A stretch of DNA of 64,000 nt from Maylandia zebra (taxonomy: Eukaryota > Chordata > Actinopteri > Cichliformes > Cichlidae): the NCBI RefSeq assembly GCF_041146795.1, contig NC_135185.1, positions 22,216,529-22,280,528 on the forward strand, given 5' to 3'. The notes under the pieces were generated by a model, which saw nothing but the letters and a program-made list of their open reading frames with translations, made no database searches and was not told the origin of the DNA. This document shows, in pieces, positions 13,401-25,482 of the stretch. Within the stretch, counting starts at the first letter, position 1, and each line of letters starts with the position of its first letter. Position numbers and translations under genes: made by a program.

Positions 13401-15364
13401 CTGCAGCTGCTGCTAAGCAGGAAGCAAACTGTCTGATACTGTCTTAGATGTAAGTTTGATATCTGTCATGGCAGGCTCAGTTTTGGGTTGCTTTTTTTTT
13501 TCATTGCATTTTTCTTCTCAGTGAGATGTTGCGTGTGCTGCTTGTCAACTTAACATTGATTTAGCAATCTGCAGTGTTTATCGGTGCCTGTGGTGGATTC
13601 AGAATGATCCATTTCAATGAGATTACCCAAGTCTCCGTTCAGCAGTGGTCCACCGTTGTGCTTTGGCACGCAGGCAGGTTTGCAAGTTGGAGCTGGTGTT
13701 GTTGTTTGATGGTAATTCATTGTGCCTATGCAAATCCTTTTGTGTGTAATCACCTTTGAAAATGACATCCATGTGAGGCTTTGATGGGAGATTTGATATG
13801 CTTCGATGGTGGGAGACACACAGTTTCCACTTCCTCTGTGTTTTTTTTGTTCTAGTTTTTTTTTTTTTTAAATATATATATAGCTGATATTACTGTTCAA
13901 GATGTATGCAAAACTGTGAATTTGAACCTGAGCCTGACACAACATGTTTCTGTGTGGGTTTGTGGTTTTATGCCTTTTTTGGTACATCACTCTCTTTTCG
14001 TGTAGTAGCGCTCCGTTGACCTTGTAGGTGCATGTTTGTTTCTGTCAAAGTGCCAACAGGTCTGCAAAAAAGACATACACCTGCACCACGCATGAAACCA
14101 CCTGCACAATAGGACTTAATGGTTCAACTTCAAGGATTGACTTTTGCATCACAATCACAGCACACGGTGGAAGCGAGAGCTTTTCATCGCACCCTCGATG
14201 TCAGCCCGGCAGGACAGAAGGTACGGTAGTTTTGCTTTCCCTTTGCTTATCCCATCTCATCGCTCATGCCTCACGTCTCTCTTCCCATATTTCTCAGTGA
14301 TGCTGCCTCCAGCCATCCTGAACAACGTAACAGAAGTTCGTGGTTCTCCTCAGTGTCTGAATGTAACTTGGAGCCGCGTATCATCGGACTTTCCTGTGTC
14401 TAACAATGAAATCCAGCAGGGAAATCTGAATTCACAAATTGAAACAGCGACTGAGCAGGTGAGCCGCTACTATAACTGCATGCACATGCAGAAATAACAC
14501 GTTCATTCATTTTCACACCTGCAGAAACCAAAATTTCACACATCCTGTTTTCTTCCTCTTCAGCACCACTTCTGTGTTTAGAATGTTACATTTTTAAGTA
14601 GCAGAACGTAGGAAAAAAAAGTACAAGACTTTGTTGGAAAGCATAATAAGTCACTTTAAATATTTACTGATATTAAATTGTTTCACAGAACATCAGACTG
14701 TATGTATTGCATCTTCACAACCTCATTCTTTTTTGTTTTTGCTATACAGCTTGATTTTCAGATCAGAAATGTGACAATGAAAGGCTACTCTGTCCTGGTT
14801 TGTCACCTTAGACCTGATACAGAATACACCATCAGGCTTCGCCACCGTTACCGTGGCCCTGCAAGTCCATGGAGCATGTGGAGCAAAGCACTTCAGGGAA
14901 GGACAGCAGAAGATGGTGAGAGGAAATGGTTGCTATGCTTCTGCTTAAATCCACTGTTGAATCCTAGTAATAATGATAACTAAAGGAAGATTATAAAAAC
15001 AATCATAAGGGGAGGAAAAGACCCCTTTTAAATAATTATTTTCCATCTATTAACCACTCATCTTGGTTGTGGTAGCACGACAACTCCATCCCTACATATA
15101 ATAATAATAATAATAATAATGGATTGCATTTATATAGCGCTTTGCGGGGCCCTGAAAGCGCTGTACAATTCCACTATTCATTCACTCTCACATTCACACA
15201 CTGGTGGAGGCAGCTACAGTTGTAGCCACAGCTGCCCTGGGGCAGACTGACAGAAGCGAGGCTGCCATATCGCGCCATCGGCCCCTCTGGCCAACACCAG
15301 TAGGCGGTAGGTGAAGTGTCTTGCCCAAGGACACAACGAAAAAAATAAATAAATAAATAAATAA

Positions 15365-15404
<40 letters not shown>

Positions 15405-18400
15405 CCACCTGTATGTATATATATGTATATATATATGTGTGTATATATGTGTATGTATGTATATATATATAAAAACTGGGAAGGATATTCTCTTCCCAGT
15501 TGCATACGTTTAAAAAAATGTCCTTATCAATTAATCATATTGCCTCATCTCTCTCCTTTACAACTGATTGTACTCCAGAAGGAGCTTGTTTTCCATTCAG
15601 TGCTTCCTCAGCACAGCTTGCTCTTTTCTACTCTCCTGGAGCACTCAAAGTGCTTTATACAACATGCACCCATTCAAGAAAGCACTTTTTCTATGCATTT
15701 TCTATCCATTCACACTCCGATGGATGGAGGTTAGTGGGGGTTAGTATCTTGCCAGCCAGGGATCAAACCACCAACCTTTCGATTAGTACATGACCTGTTC
15801 TACCGAATGAGCTACAGCAACCCCACTCAGTCAGTCCAAAAACCAAATGTGGACCAGCTACACAAACCTAGATGAACCTTCTAGAATCTTTTCGTGTGTT
15901 CCTCATTTCAAATGCATTCATATGCTTTTTTACGCTCTAGTCTATTCTATGGACAGTGGGAAGCTGTCAGAAAACAAAGATGCAGAGAGACGGTTATTAT
16001 TCATTTATTTATATTTGTCTTTCAGTACCAATTTCCAGGTCAGCGACGTGCAATCATTTTTTGAGATGTTTGACTCTACCTAACATGTAAATGGTGGACC
16101 AGCTGCCACTCAAATAAACCAACCAACCCTCAGTACCATGACCTAGAATGAATACTTGGGCACCGCTGTCTATGCCAGCTTCCAGGCTCTGTTTCTGAAC
16201 TAGATTTGATTATGTGGCAAAAATAACAGTGAAGACAGCTATGTGTTAAAGACATCATAGACACAGTTCAAATAAACTGTAGTATCACATCCGTCATGTC
16301 TCCCACCTGTGTTGTTATGTGTCAGCAATTGCTGACACATATGGCAAAGAGCTAGATCATTCCTTAACAGGAAGCACCCCTGCTGTAGAAGACAAATCTG
16401 AAATTGTTCACTGCCAGCAGGTAGGTTCACTGTGTCCCTCGATGTTCTGGTGGATCTCATTCAAATTATTTTTGTATGTTTTCCCCTCTTTTCGCCTATC
16501 AGCTCCATCTGCAGCACCAGTATTCTGGAGACGAGTGAAACAAAATCACAGGAATGGATGGAGACTCGTCTCTCTGCTTTGGAAGGTATGTGTGTGTGTG
16601 TGTTGAATTGCATGGGAGTTTGAGCTCGCTAGTTTAATATCTTATGACTATCACTCTGAGCTTTACTGTTTAATAATCTTTGGGATTCAATTTGTTTTTA
16701 ATCACCATTCCACCCTTACGCTGTCTCTAATTTCTTTTATGTCTCCCTAAACTTACTCGTTTATTGCATTTAAGTTTGATTCAGGTTTAGAGTAAGACTG
16801 AGACAGCCGGAGAAAACGGAGAGAGAATTTAAAAATCTGTGTTTATATAACAGGATTGCTTAATTAAAATCTCAGTAATATTACATCGCTTTGAGTCACT
16901 GCTTTCTCTTTCTGTTTTTAGCCCTTACCTCATTTTCTGGCCAATGGCAAAATTATCTTTTACAACGTGACTTGCCAGACAGAAAGCACTCCGATCTTGA
17001 GTGATCATGGGAGTTGCAAATATTTGCACCATTTGAGTACATCCTGTAGCTTGCTCCTTCCTGCTGGGCGTTCCTTCTGCACTCTGACGGCCTCCACCTC
17101 TGCCGGCGTGTCACCAAAATCTAAGATTTTGCTGCATGGATCCTCTGAAACAGGTAGGCATCGCTGTTTAGTAAAAGATGACTTTCTGCATTATTATCAT
17201 TATCTGATAATCACTGAAGTTGCACACAGTGGACCAAATGCACTTCTAATACATTGCCTTTGAGGATTATACTAAAAGTAACTTGTTAATTATTGGTCTC
17301 TGACAAATTTTCCAATTAAACGTGACATGTTTATTGACATGCCATGGAAATGTCATGGATCCTACATGTTTCTAATAATGCGGTTCCTACTTATAATGAC
17401 GACATTTGGCAGTTGGCTCCCACAAAAGGTTTTTGCAGAGTAGTTAAAAGATCTCTGTCCATATTTTTATCTGTAACACAAAGATGCCCGAGTTAGGAAT
17501 GCCACCCCACCCATTATTTCTCTTTTCCCTATTCTTTCCAAGTTGTAGACCAGAGTATTCATGTTTCACTCAAAAGAGGCAACCACATAATTCAGTCTAA
17601 TGAAATTTTTAATTAAATAGAGCAAATTCACAATGACAGTTGCCTCAAGGTGCATTGTATTGCAGGGTAAAGATCACCTGCTGCGACCGGTTAGGTGAGA
17701 GGAAAGAGAAGAGAGCAGAGGGGAGGACAAAAGACACATTCTGGAAGAGAGCAACAGAGTTTAACAATCGCCAACAATTAATGCAATTGTTGTGCGTAAA
17801 CACGGAGGGGGGGCTTCAGTGCATCACTGGAGCAGCCTGAGCCTATTGAAGTATAGCTAAGGGATTAGGCAGCTGTCAAAGACTTGACAATCTGATTCTC
17901 AGTTGCTGAAATTGGACTTGTATAGATGGAATGTCCCCTCTTTAGCCTGAGCCTAGTACTTGAGGCCAAGTGATACCAGCTAGATATAGTTGGGCTCACT
18001 TCAACCCACAACTTGGGTTCAGGAACCAGTCTGCTAAAGAGGGGTTGGACTCTGGTGGGTATATATAGTTCAACGACTGCACGTTGGGGTTTTCCTCACT
18101 AAACGAGAAGGTTGATTCCCTGCGCCTTTGGGTCAGTCGAGCAGAGTACCTTGCCTTCTTCAGGTCCCTGACTGGAGTGCTGAAATGTGCCACAGCCGGA
18201 GACTTACTTGTCCTACTTGGGGACTTCAGAGCCCATATGGACACTGACAGTGTAACCTGGAGGATGTGAGTGGGAGGAACAGCCTGCCTGACCTGAACCT
18301 GAATTCAGGAAACAAAAATACTTAATAACGTGACACGCCAGATGTCATGCGGCTGATTCTTACTACAAAATAATAATAATAAAAATAATAACTATTTGTA

Positions 18401-21400
18401 TAGGACTTTTAAAAACACAGAGTTTATATAATATAAACATGACACAATATAAACAGTATAAAGGAAAGACTGAATAGTGTGTTATTATCCATGTTTAAAA
18501 GAAACAGCAGACAAAGTTCTTTTGAGGAGCAAAGCATGACAGGGCCCAAAGAAGGTCTTTGAACCTTTCAAAGCCTTTTGGTGCATTTGTCATCCGCATT
18601 TGTTAAAAGTTAATTTGTCTGTCATAAAGAGATCTTTCATTGGCGGAAGGGCAGGTATTACACTAAAAGAAATCCTGTGAACAAATTAGACAGCAAACTG
18701 TACTAATAATGGTGCAGATACACCATTATTTACCGACACCATTGTTTAATCTGACTTTTGGTAATTTATGACATTATAAGGGACCAATATCAAACAAGAG
18801 ACGCCAGAAAAAAAATTTAATGCACTAACAATTGTTTTTTAAATCCCGTGGTAGTCATCTTGTTCCTCCTCGCTCCACAGAGTCACCATCCCCATGCCAC
18901 ATTACTGCAACTCCTCTGAACGACAGTAGCTTGGAGGTTCGGTGGGTGGCTCTAACTGATGCATCTGTGAGCAGCTATGTGGTGGAGTGGTTTGCGGTGA
19001 GAGAGAAAAATAGCAGCACGCTATACTGGGAAGAGCTGAATCGCTACCAGACATCGCTGGTTATCACAGGTAATCCTGTAAAATACAACTCTGCCTGTTT
19101 AAAACTGTGGCGCCATCAATCTTAATATCCACTTATCAAGATGATGATTTATGAGGAAGACACAGAGCAGAGAAGTAAAGTGTATTTCACGTTTGATCTC
19201 TTTTCAGAGGGATTAAAGCCAATGGAGCGTTATGCTGTTTCTGTGAGAGCCGTGTATGGCGAACGAGGAGCGGGGAAAAACACAACGCTCTACACGTACA
19301 CACGGCAAGGAAGTATGTAGTCTGTGCAACACTGCAGTTGTTTCATGCTGAGCTTTAAAGTAGCCTTTCAACCTCGATGTGATTGTTATTTGGCTTTTGA
19401 GGGTTGTGTATTTTTCTTACTGTGAAAAATACAGTAAGAAAAATAAAATACACAATGCTTCACAATTTCCCCATCGTGCGTGTGACTGCTACTCTCAAGG
19501 TCGTCTGTTAAAGATGAACTTTTTCTTTTTTTTAAACGAATAATTTCGCTGATACAAGGGCGAATTTCAAGTTGGCTCAAGCTCCACCTCTTAAAAATGT
19601 TCTTGCAAATTAGTTCCTAATATTCAAAGTAATCCAACTAACAACTGAAGTAGACTCTTTTACAAAATTGTGCAATTCATGTGGACAATGAATGAATAGT
19701 AGAAATATATATAAATAGTTGAATGGCAGCATTGATGCTTAAGATGAGTTGCACTATAATCTCTGTGCATTATGAAAGCCAATGACTTCGTGTTGTATGT
19801 CATGAAAACCATCATCACGCCATTGCTGATAAGGATGGTAAGGCTAATTGCAACACAAACAAGTCACTTTTAGCTGCTGTTTTAATTCTTGCTTTTGTTG
19901 GCTGAATCTGTGTTGGTGCTGATTAAGTCATGACAGTGATCTAGTGAGCTCAACACAGCATATTTTTCATTAAAAATAAATAAATAAAAATCTCCCAGTC
20001 CACCTTTACATATAGATAGGGTGATTAGACCCCAACAAACTAAATGCGTAGCAACAACAATGTGCAAACAGTTTTTGGATGTAGGCAGATGTGTTATATT
20101 TGAATGTAGCTTTGGCTTACAATTTTATGGCATGCACACTTCATTTCACATTTTCCCTTCGTGCAAAATTAGAAAAATAACAATAGCAAAAAGGACAAAA
20201 ACTCTGTTTTTCTGAAAATAGAGTTTCCATCAGATTCATTAAAATCTGCAAAGCTTGTGACTTTATGGTAATTTGCAACTTTCACTGATTGGCTTCACAT
20301 TAGATAGGCTAAAACTTGATTTCATTATAATAAAAAGGCAGACATTAGAAAAGTGCATGTTCTGCAGAGCCAGTCAAAATGAGGGACATTGTCTCAAGAT
20401 GCTGAACAGGGGTAAATGGACTGGTTCTTATACTCTATCTGAACACTCAAAGAGCTTTAAAAGAATAGAAATGCTGCACACTGTCACGGAAGGAGGTCAC
20501 CTACTCGTGGGCAAGATGATATCATCTCAGTTTCCTGGTGCAAACAATTTAATCAGATTGGATGGTGTTGGGAAATAAGGGTATAGCCTTTTTCTTACAA
20601 CATGTGGTTTAGTTATCATCGCCATCGTCGCACTGCCTGCTTTCGTTTCTGTCCGCACAGCACCCTCAGCTGGTATTGACGTAAAAGTGCAGCAGATCTC
20701 AGGCGGCATGGTGGAGCTCACCTGGAGTCCTGTACCTGTGGAGCTTCTTCGTGGTTTCCTCCGTAACTACACTCTGTACTACAGAACCAGAGACCAGCCC
20801 GCAAGGAGTGAGTCCCTGACACACATATGAAGACACACCTTTACTTTATACACAGCCGCACAAAAGTGATCAGCAACAAGATGAAAATGGCCTTACATAG
20901 TATCTGATTTTTGTTTCATTTCACTCCAACAAGCTGCAATTGTGTTTCAGTTTAACATCCAGCATCTACTTGGCAAACATAGATTTACTGATAATGGCAG
21001 ACTTTTTCATGAACTTGGCACATTTTTAGTGACATTTCCAAACTATAATAGTAAAAAATGTTGTGAAATGTAACAGCATATCAACCATCAGGGTGATCAT
21101 TTTTGCATTACTTTGGTTTGTGCAAATACTAAACCTACTAAACATCGGGATGTTTTTATTGTCACCATTAGCACGTTAGCATGCAGACATTTAGTCAAAT
21201 CACCGCTGTGGCAGACTCCAGCTTCACAGGTGCTTTATATTGTAAAGACCCTATACTTGTTATTTTTAACAACTTCATCCCTGTAGAAATGAGTCAGCAG
21301 TTTATGAGTACTTCATTGTACAAAAAAAGAACGTGGTCCTGAGCAATAGTTCTCCATATTTGGCTGCAAATTGGCTGCTTTTTACAAATTTTAAGTTCGG

Positions 21401-24334
21401 TCCTATGTTTTTTTTATATTAATTTCTTTTTGGTATTGTTTCTCAAGCCATTTAATGCTTTTTTCCCCATTTCGTTATTTGAATGTAAAAAAAAAATGCC
21501 AAAGAAAACACAGTCATAAAATAATTTCTTTGCACCAACAAGGTGATCTCCTAAGAGGTATTAGCTGAAACTTTTGCATATTCTCAGAAAAAGGAGAGTG
21601 GGAGAGAAACCTTTGCATATTCTGGCATGATGTGCAGTGTGTCCTTGGGCATTTGAGGCAGCTGGACAAAGGAAGGACAAAAGAAGATGTGGCAGGCCAA
21701 AAAACCAAATGCTATCTACAGGAGATGAGCGGTATTAGTTTTGGTTCAACTGGTCATCAAATCATATTAAGAAGTTCAGGAGAGGTATAACAGTGAGTGT
21801 CAACAATCATCTGTAAAACACAGGAGGCTCTGTCACGGGTTGAGGCTGTATTTTAGCCCAATCTCAACGAGATTGATGAAATTACACAGAAACTTAAAGT
21901 CAGATTTTGATCTGCCTGGAAAGCATCTGATTAGGTGTCTTCATTTTGTCAATATGAGAAAAAAAAACCTCACACTGCCAGTGCAATATAAACATTCTTG
22001 GATAGAAACCCCCCCCCCTCATAGTGGCTTCCCCAGAGCCCCGACCTCAACATTTACATAGATACTGTATTTCCATGTCTGTTTGCATATGTTTCAATAA
22101 ATTGGTGCACCTGCTTCCCGTTTTGGTAGCAAAATAAAAAGAAATGAGGGGTAAGACTTTTTCACAGTACTGTAAACTACCATAATCACGAAACAGCCAC
22201 TCTCGAATTTACACAGCAGAAACACGACTAACAATACTAAACCTTTACTATGCAGCAGTCTGAGCCACTTCATGTCCTCAGACTCATAAAAAACACGCTA
22301 CGATGCAAAAGGATATGTGAAGCATAGATGAAAAACTACAGATTAAAAACATCATGCATTTTTTTTTAAACACCGCTTTATTAAAAGCAATCCTTTTGGA
22401 AGTGCAAGGTTAGACCGACTTGTCTTTGTTTTCCTTTGAGGATGAAGTTAACCGAGAGAAAAGGGGTAAAAGGCTTGATGTTTGTTTTTCCTTCCATTTG
22501 TTATGACTTGATGGATCGCCTGCCTTATCACATTTTGCCAATTATAGCTTCTCATGTATATTTAGGTGTTTTTGTGCCTGGTCACGCTCGCAGCTACACG
22601 CTGCAGAATCTGTCACCCGGTAACTACGCCATCGTCATGCTGGCCAATACTGAGGCTGGTGCCGGAGAAACTGGGACCATGGCTAATGTGCACATACGTG
22701 AGGACAAACTTAAATGAACCTTAAAAGTAAAAAAAAAAAGAAAGCATAAAACACACACACACACCTTTATATTTAACAACTTTATGTGTTTTTGAAGGCT
22801 CTGAGGACATCTCGGTAGTGATGTATGTGGTCGTTCCACTCGTGCTGACGATATTGGCACTGATACTGATGGCCTGCCTAGTACAGCATGGAATGTAAGA
22901 TATCCATTTAAATATCTATCTTATACAAGCATATAGCTATTGCATGCAAAGCCTTGAGATGAATTTTTACGTTTTTTATTTACTTATTTATTTATATTTT
23001 CTGTGATGTTTAGTGTGAAAGAGAAGCTGTGTAAAGATGTCCCTGATCCTTCCAACAGTAGCTTGTCCCACTGGGCCCCTAAAACTACCTTGGAGGTAAA
23101 TCAGGTTTTTTCAGCCAATCACAATAAAACCAATAATCAATTGATCCTTCTTTCATGTATTGTTTGAGTTGCAAAAGCCTGACATTTGTTCTGTTTGTTC
23201 TATGGAGCTTACCGCTATTCAAAAGGGCAGACTTTATTGTACCAATCTGTGGCTGCAAATACTGTAAAGCAAATCACGGGTGTTAAATAATGTTTGATGA
23301 GAAAAAAAATATGCTGCCCAATTAGTTGAAAGTGAAAATACCCGTTGTCGATCCATTTTAAGGCTACTGTCAGTGGGAACCAAGCCACATAATGCAAAGT
23401 GCCAAGAACTGCAATTCCTCAGATGGCCACTTGAGGCTGTCTCCCAAAGTGGGTCATTGGAGCCAAGCTGATAAACTCTCTGGTCGGTCACTTGTGAATT
23501 CAGAATTCAGACAGAGAAAGCAGTCTGTGCTTTTTTGCCATTTTTACAGTTCTTGTTCGTTCTGTTTTAAAATTCTAAAGTACGGTGCTTAGCAGTGGCA
23601 GTGCAAAGAGCTTGGAATAGAGATAGCATGTCTGACTTCATTGCTTTTCCCCCCCACAGAGTATGAATCCTCTTGTGCTGCCGGAGAAGCCTGCAGTCAA
23701 ATACTCTGAAGTCATTGTGCTTGGTGAGCTGGAGAACTCCAGCCTGGATCAGGACCACAGCTATCAGGGTGTCTGTAATCTGCGAACATATTCCAGTCTC
23801 CGGTCTCCACTTGACATTAGTAGATCAGGGAAAACATTAACCAGAAGGTCTGCAACTGATCTTTCCCCCTGCTGCTCAGATTACTCCAGTGTCATGTTAT
23901 CCAGACCGCTCCAGAATACTCCCGGGCCTCTTGTGCACCTCTCCTGTGACCAGTACGACTGGCAGACAGCTAACGTCAATGATGCTAAGTTGCAGCTAGG
24001 TGGAGCCAGCGAGCCATCTCAGTCACAGCCCAAGGATGAACAGAAAACCTTGCATCATTTTCTGCAGCACCATCAGATCCCCGCTTCCTTCTCTGACTTA
24101 AGCAGTATATCTTCTTCCGCTGTTTTACCTTCTCACACAACAGAAATCAGTTCCCTCAAGCATCCTTTTTCTCAAAGCAGCTTTAACTCATTGATGCAGT
24201 CTAACAACATCCGTCATCCCAGTGATTCTTCAGATAATTTCACAACATCATTTTCACAGTTTCTCCCTTCTATCTTTGTGGATTTCTCCTACTGTCCTGT
24301 GGAGTGTGATCCTTACATTTCGTCAACGATTTAG
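10402..24334 (+). CDS. gp130-family class I cytokine receptor (IL27RA/IL12RB2/gp130-like), complete
   Basis: Fourteen exons keep one frame: 10402-10459, 12002-12149, 14060-14220, 14298-14458, 14750-14915, 16503-16585, 16922-17153, 18881-19069, 19208-19312, 20661-20807, 22566-22697, 22798-22894, 23014-23095, 23660-24334. They total 2436 nt, 811 residues plus TAG. Order in the protein: signal peptide (1-20); cytokine-binding module (about 21-231) with TCHWEPG in domain 1 and WSMWS at 217-221; three FN3 domains (about 232-336, 337-434, 435-527); membrane helix (about 532-556); Box 1 VPDPSNSSLSHW (569-580); a 224-residue last-exon tail. There is no N-terminal Ig domain, unlike gp130, CSF3R and IL12RB2, so the layout is that of IL27RA or IL12RB1. 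Box 1 is of the gp130/CSF3R/IL27RA type and argues against IL12RB1. Human IL27RA is on 19p, as are this window's other genes, so il27ra is the favoured candidate. The tail is much longer than human IL27RA's. Such receptors signal through JAKs and STATs. Confidence 0.88.
14750..14915 (+). CDS. Cytokine receptor exon 5: WSXWS motif
   Basis: This exon carries the second half of the membrane-distal FN3 pair, with an RPDTEYTIRLRHRY strand and WSMWSK. WSXWS is the defining fold motif of class I cytokine receptors. The exon starts in phase 0 after TGCTATACAG and ends in phase 1. Confidence 0.9.
15100..15121. repeat. (ATA)n microsatellite
   Basis: About seven ATA/TAA units directly before the headless SINE fragment. 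Confidence 0.9.
15122..15335 (-). mobile_element. Headless SINE fragment
   Basis: Read on the minus strand, this copy matches the body of the SINE at 51797-52125: CGTTGTGTCCTTGGGCAAGA, then a GTCAG...GCCCCAGGG...GTGGCTACAA block, and the AAAGCGCTATATAAATGCA tail end. The tRNA-like head is missing, as expected from 5' truncation during reverse transcription. It lies in intron 5 of the cytokine receptor. Confidence 0.7.
15341..15473. repeat. Compound (AAAT)n/(AT)n/(TATG)n low-complexity tract
   Basis: AAAT units pass into pure AT and then TATG/TATA units, adjoining the head side of the SINE fragment. Tyr-Ile frames across it are artefacts. Confidence 0.95.
15590..15823 (-). mobile_element. tRNA-derived SINE
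   Basis: On the minus strand the element begins GTTGCTGTAGCTCATTCGGT, a pol III box A, and carries GGTTTGATCCC, a box B, followed by a body with GTGAATGG and GCACTTTGAGTG wording typical of fish SINE tails. It sits in intron 5 of the cytokine receptor. Confidence 0.65.
17920..18310 (+). mobile_element. LINE fragment with endonuclease-domain remnant
   Basis: The stretch includes LLVLLGDFRAHMDTDSVTWR, the degraded form of the GDFNAH(V/M)G...TW block of the apurinic-type endonuclease of non-LTR retrotransposons, followed by an NSLPDLN-like stretch. Upstream is an RLWVSRAEYLAFF segment. Frames break within 100 codons. The copy is a truncated, inactive fragment in intron 7 of the receptor gene. 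Confidence 0.65.
21580..22174 (+). mobile_element. Tc1/mariner-like transposon remnant
   Basis: The segment near 22025-22055 encodes a degraded SPQSPDLN-like transposase motif. The right end, GTAAGACTTTTTCACAGTAC at 22151-22170 plus TGTA, is a terminal inverted repeat whose complement recurs in diverged form at 57037-57057. The left end was not found. It lies in intron 10 of the receptor gene. Confidence 0.5.
22798..22894 (+). CDS. Cytokine receptor exon 12: transmembrane segment
   Basis: After an RSEDISV juxtamembrane stretch the exon encodes about 24 hydrophobic residues (VVMYVVVPLVLTILALILMA) and then CLVQHG. This is the single membrane-spanning helix of a type I receptor. Confidence 0.9.
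23014..23095 (+). CDS. Cytokine receptor exon 13: Box 1 JAK-binding motif
   Basis: The exon encodes KEKLCKDVPDPSNSSLSHW and ends TTLE in phase 0. VPDPxxSSLxxW matches the Box 1 of gp130-family receptors and lies about 13 residues inside the membrane, as expected for JAK binding. Confidence 0.88.
23660..24334 (+). CDS. Cytokine receptor exon 14: cytoplasmic tail
   Basis: The last exon encodes 224 residues rich in Ser, with seven tyrosines placed as candidate docking sites. YSEV (602), YSSL (631) and YSSV (662) share a Y-S-x-V/L form like SOCS3/SHP2 docking sites. YDWQ (686-689) fits the YxxQ STAT3-docking consensus. The protein ends CDPYISSTI. Docking roles are inferred from motif form only. 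Confidence 0.85.
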   Translation, partial: SMNPLVLPEKPAVKYSEVIVLGELENSSLDQDHSYQGVCNLRTYSSLRSPLDISRSGKTLTRRSATDLSPCCSDYSSVMLSRPLQNTPGPLVHLSCDQYDWQTANVNDAKLQLGGASEPSQSQPKDEQKTLHHFLQHHQIPASFSDLSSISSSAVLPSHTTEISSLKHPFSQSSFNSLMQSNNIRHPSDSSDNFTTSFSQFLPSIFVDFSYCPVECDPYISSTI

Positions 24335-24424
24335 TGTCACGAAAGGGAAGTACATAATATTTATTCATCAAAAATGTCATTATTGTGTTTTATTTATATG
24401 TAAAGACACATTCATGCATCCACC

Positions 24425-24716
24425 TTGTGCTTATCCAGTTGCCGGGGCGAGTGTTGGAACCTATTCCGGCTGTGTCATAGGACAAAAAGACAGGGTAAAC
24501 CCAGTACAGGTCACCAGTCTAACCATTTACACTCATGGCAAGTTTAAAATCACCAATTAACCTAACCCCATACATATCTCTGGGAGTAAGCTGGAGTATC
24601 CAGAGAGAACATACAAGCTTCATACAGAAAGGGCCCAGGTAGCCAGTGGACTTTAATCCAAGGAACTTCTTTCTATGAGGCAAAAATGGAAACCACTGCA
24701 CCACCTTGCTGTCTCC
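24425..24716 (-). mobile_element. Interspersed repeat, probably the 3' part of a non-LTR element
   Basis: The wording CAGGTCACCAGTCTAACC and GAGAACATACAAGCTTCATA is a degraded form of a very common fish repeat. It begins about 90 bp after the receptor stop codon and so may lie in its 3'UTR. Orientation and family are not certain. Confidence 0.45.
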
Positions 24717-24773
24717 TAGTCATAAAATATGGAAAAAATGTTGTTGTTGTTTTTTAATTTTTGTAGTCAAATG

Positions 24774-24775
<2 letters not shown>

Positions 24776-24810
<35 letters not shown>
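24776..24810. repeat. (TTA)n microsatellite
   Basis: About twelve TTA units, uninterrupted. Confidence 0.95.
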
Positions 24811-25482
24811 TCAAAGTCAGGATGCAGTAACTGTAATTAGTAAGGTCGGCTGACAACAGTCCAGTTAACATTAGCCCCTTTCATGCAACTGGGAATTCTC
24901 CAATGATGGGAATGTTCTCAAGCTTTGGCTGGGGAATCTTTCCCATCAAAAAAGATGTGAACAGGAATCAGTTGCCATTGACATTTGACATTTAGGGAAA
25001 TGCACTTATACGAGTTCTTCCTAAGAAGGAGATGAGAATGTGGATACCACTTTTCTACAGTAAATGTGAAGCTATACTCTGCAGAAGCATAGAAAGTGAA
25101 AACAGGGGGTAACAGCTGGCCTGGCTCTGTAAAGAACATCTTTTTTTATTTGACAAGATAAATATGAGCAGTCAAAGGGAGGATGGATTATTTATATATA
25201 TATATGTAAACACACTCATTTGTGATTGGTTGGTTACTTTTTTGTATATGTTTTGAGGCATTATGAAGTTTTTTTTTCTCATCTTACTAATATACACGCC
25301 GCATGTTTTGGCTGTCAGTGCTGAGGAATGTTAACGCAAACTGCTCCCTGTATTTTAATGATGTTTGACTTGGCTGTTATTTTTCTATTTTTAGTGAAGT
25401 GATTTATTCTTGTTGCTTATATAGTTGAAATCAGGTATCTGAAAGCTTTATGTGTGTGCCTATGAAGAAGAAAAAAAGCATA

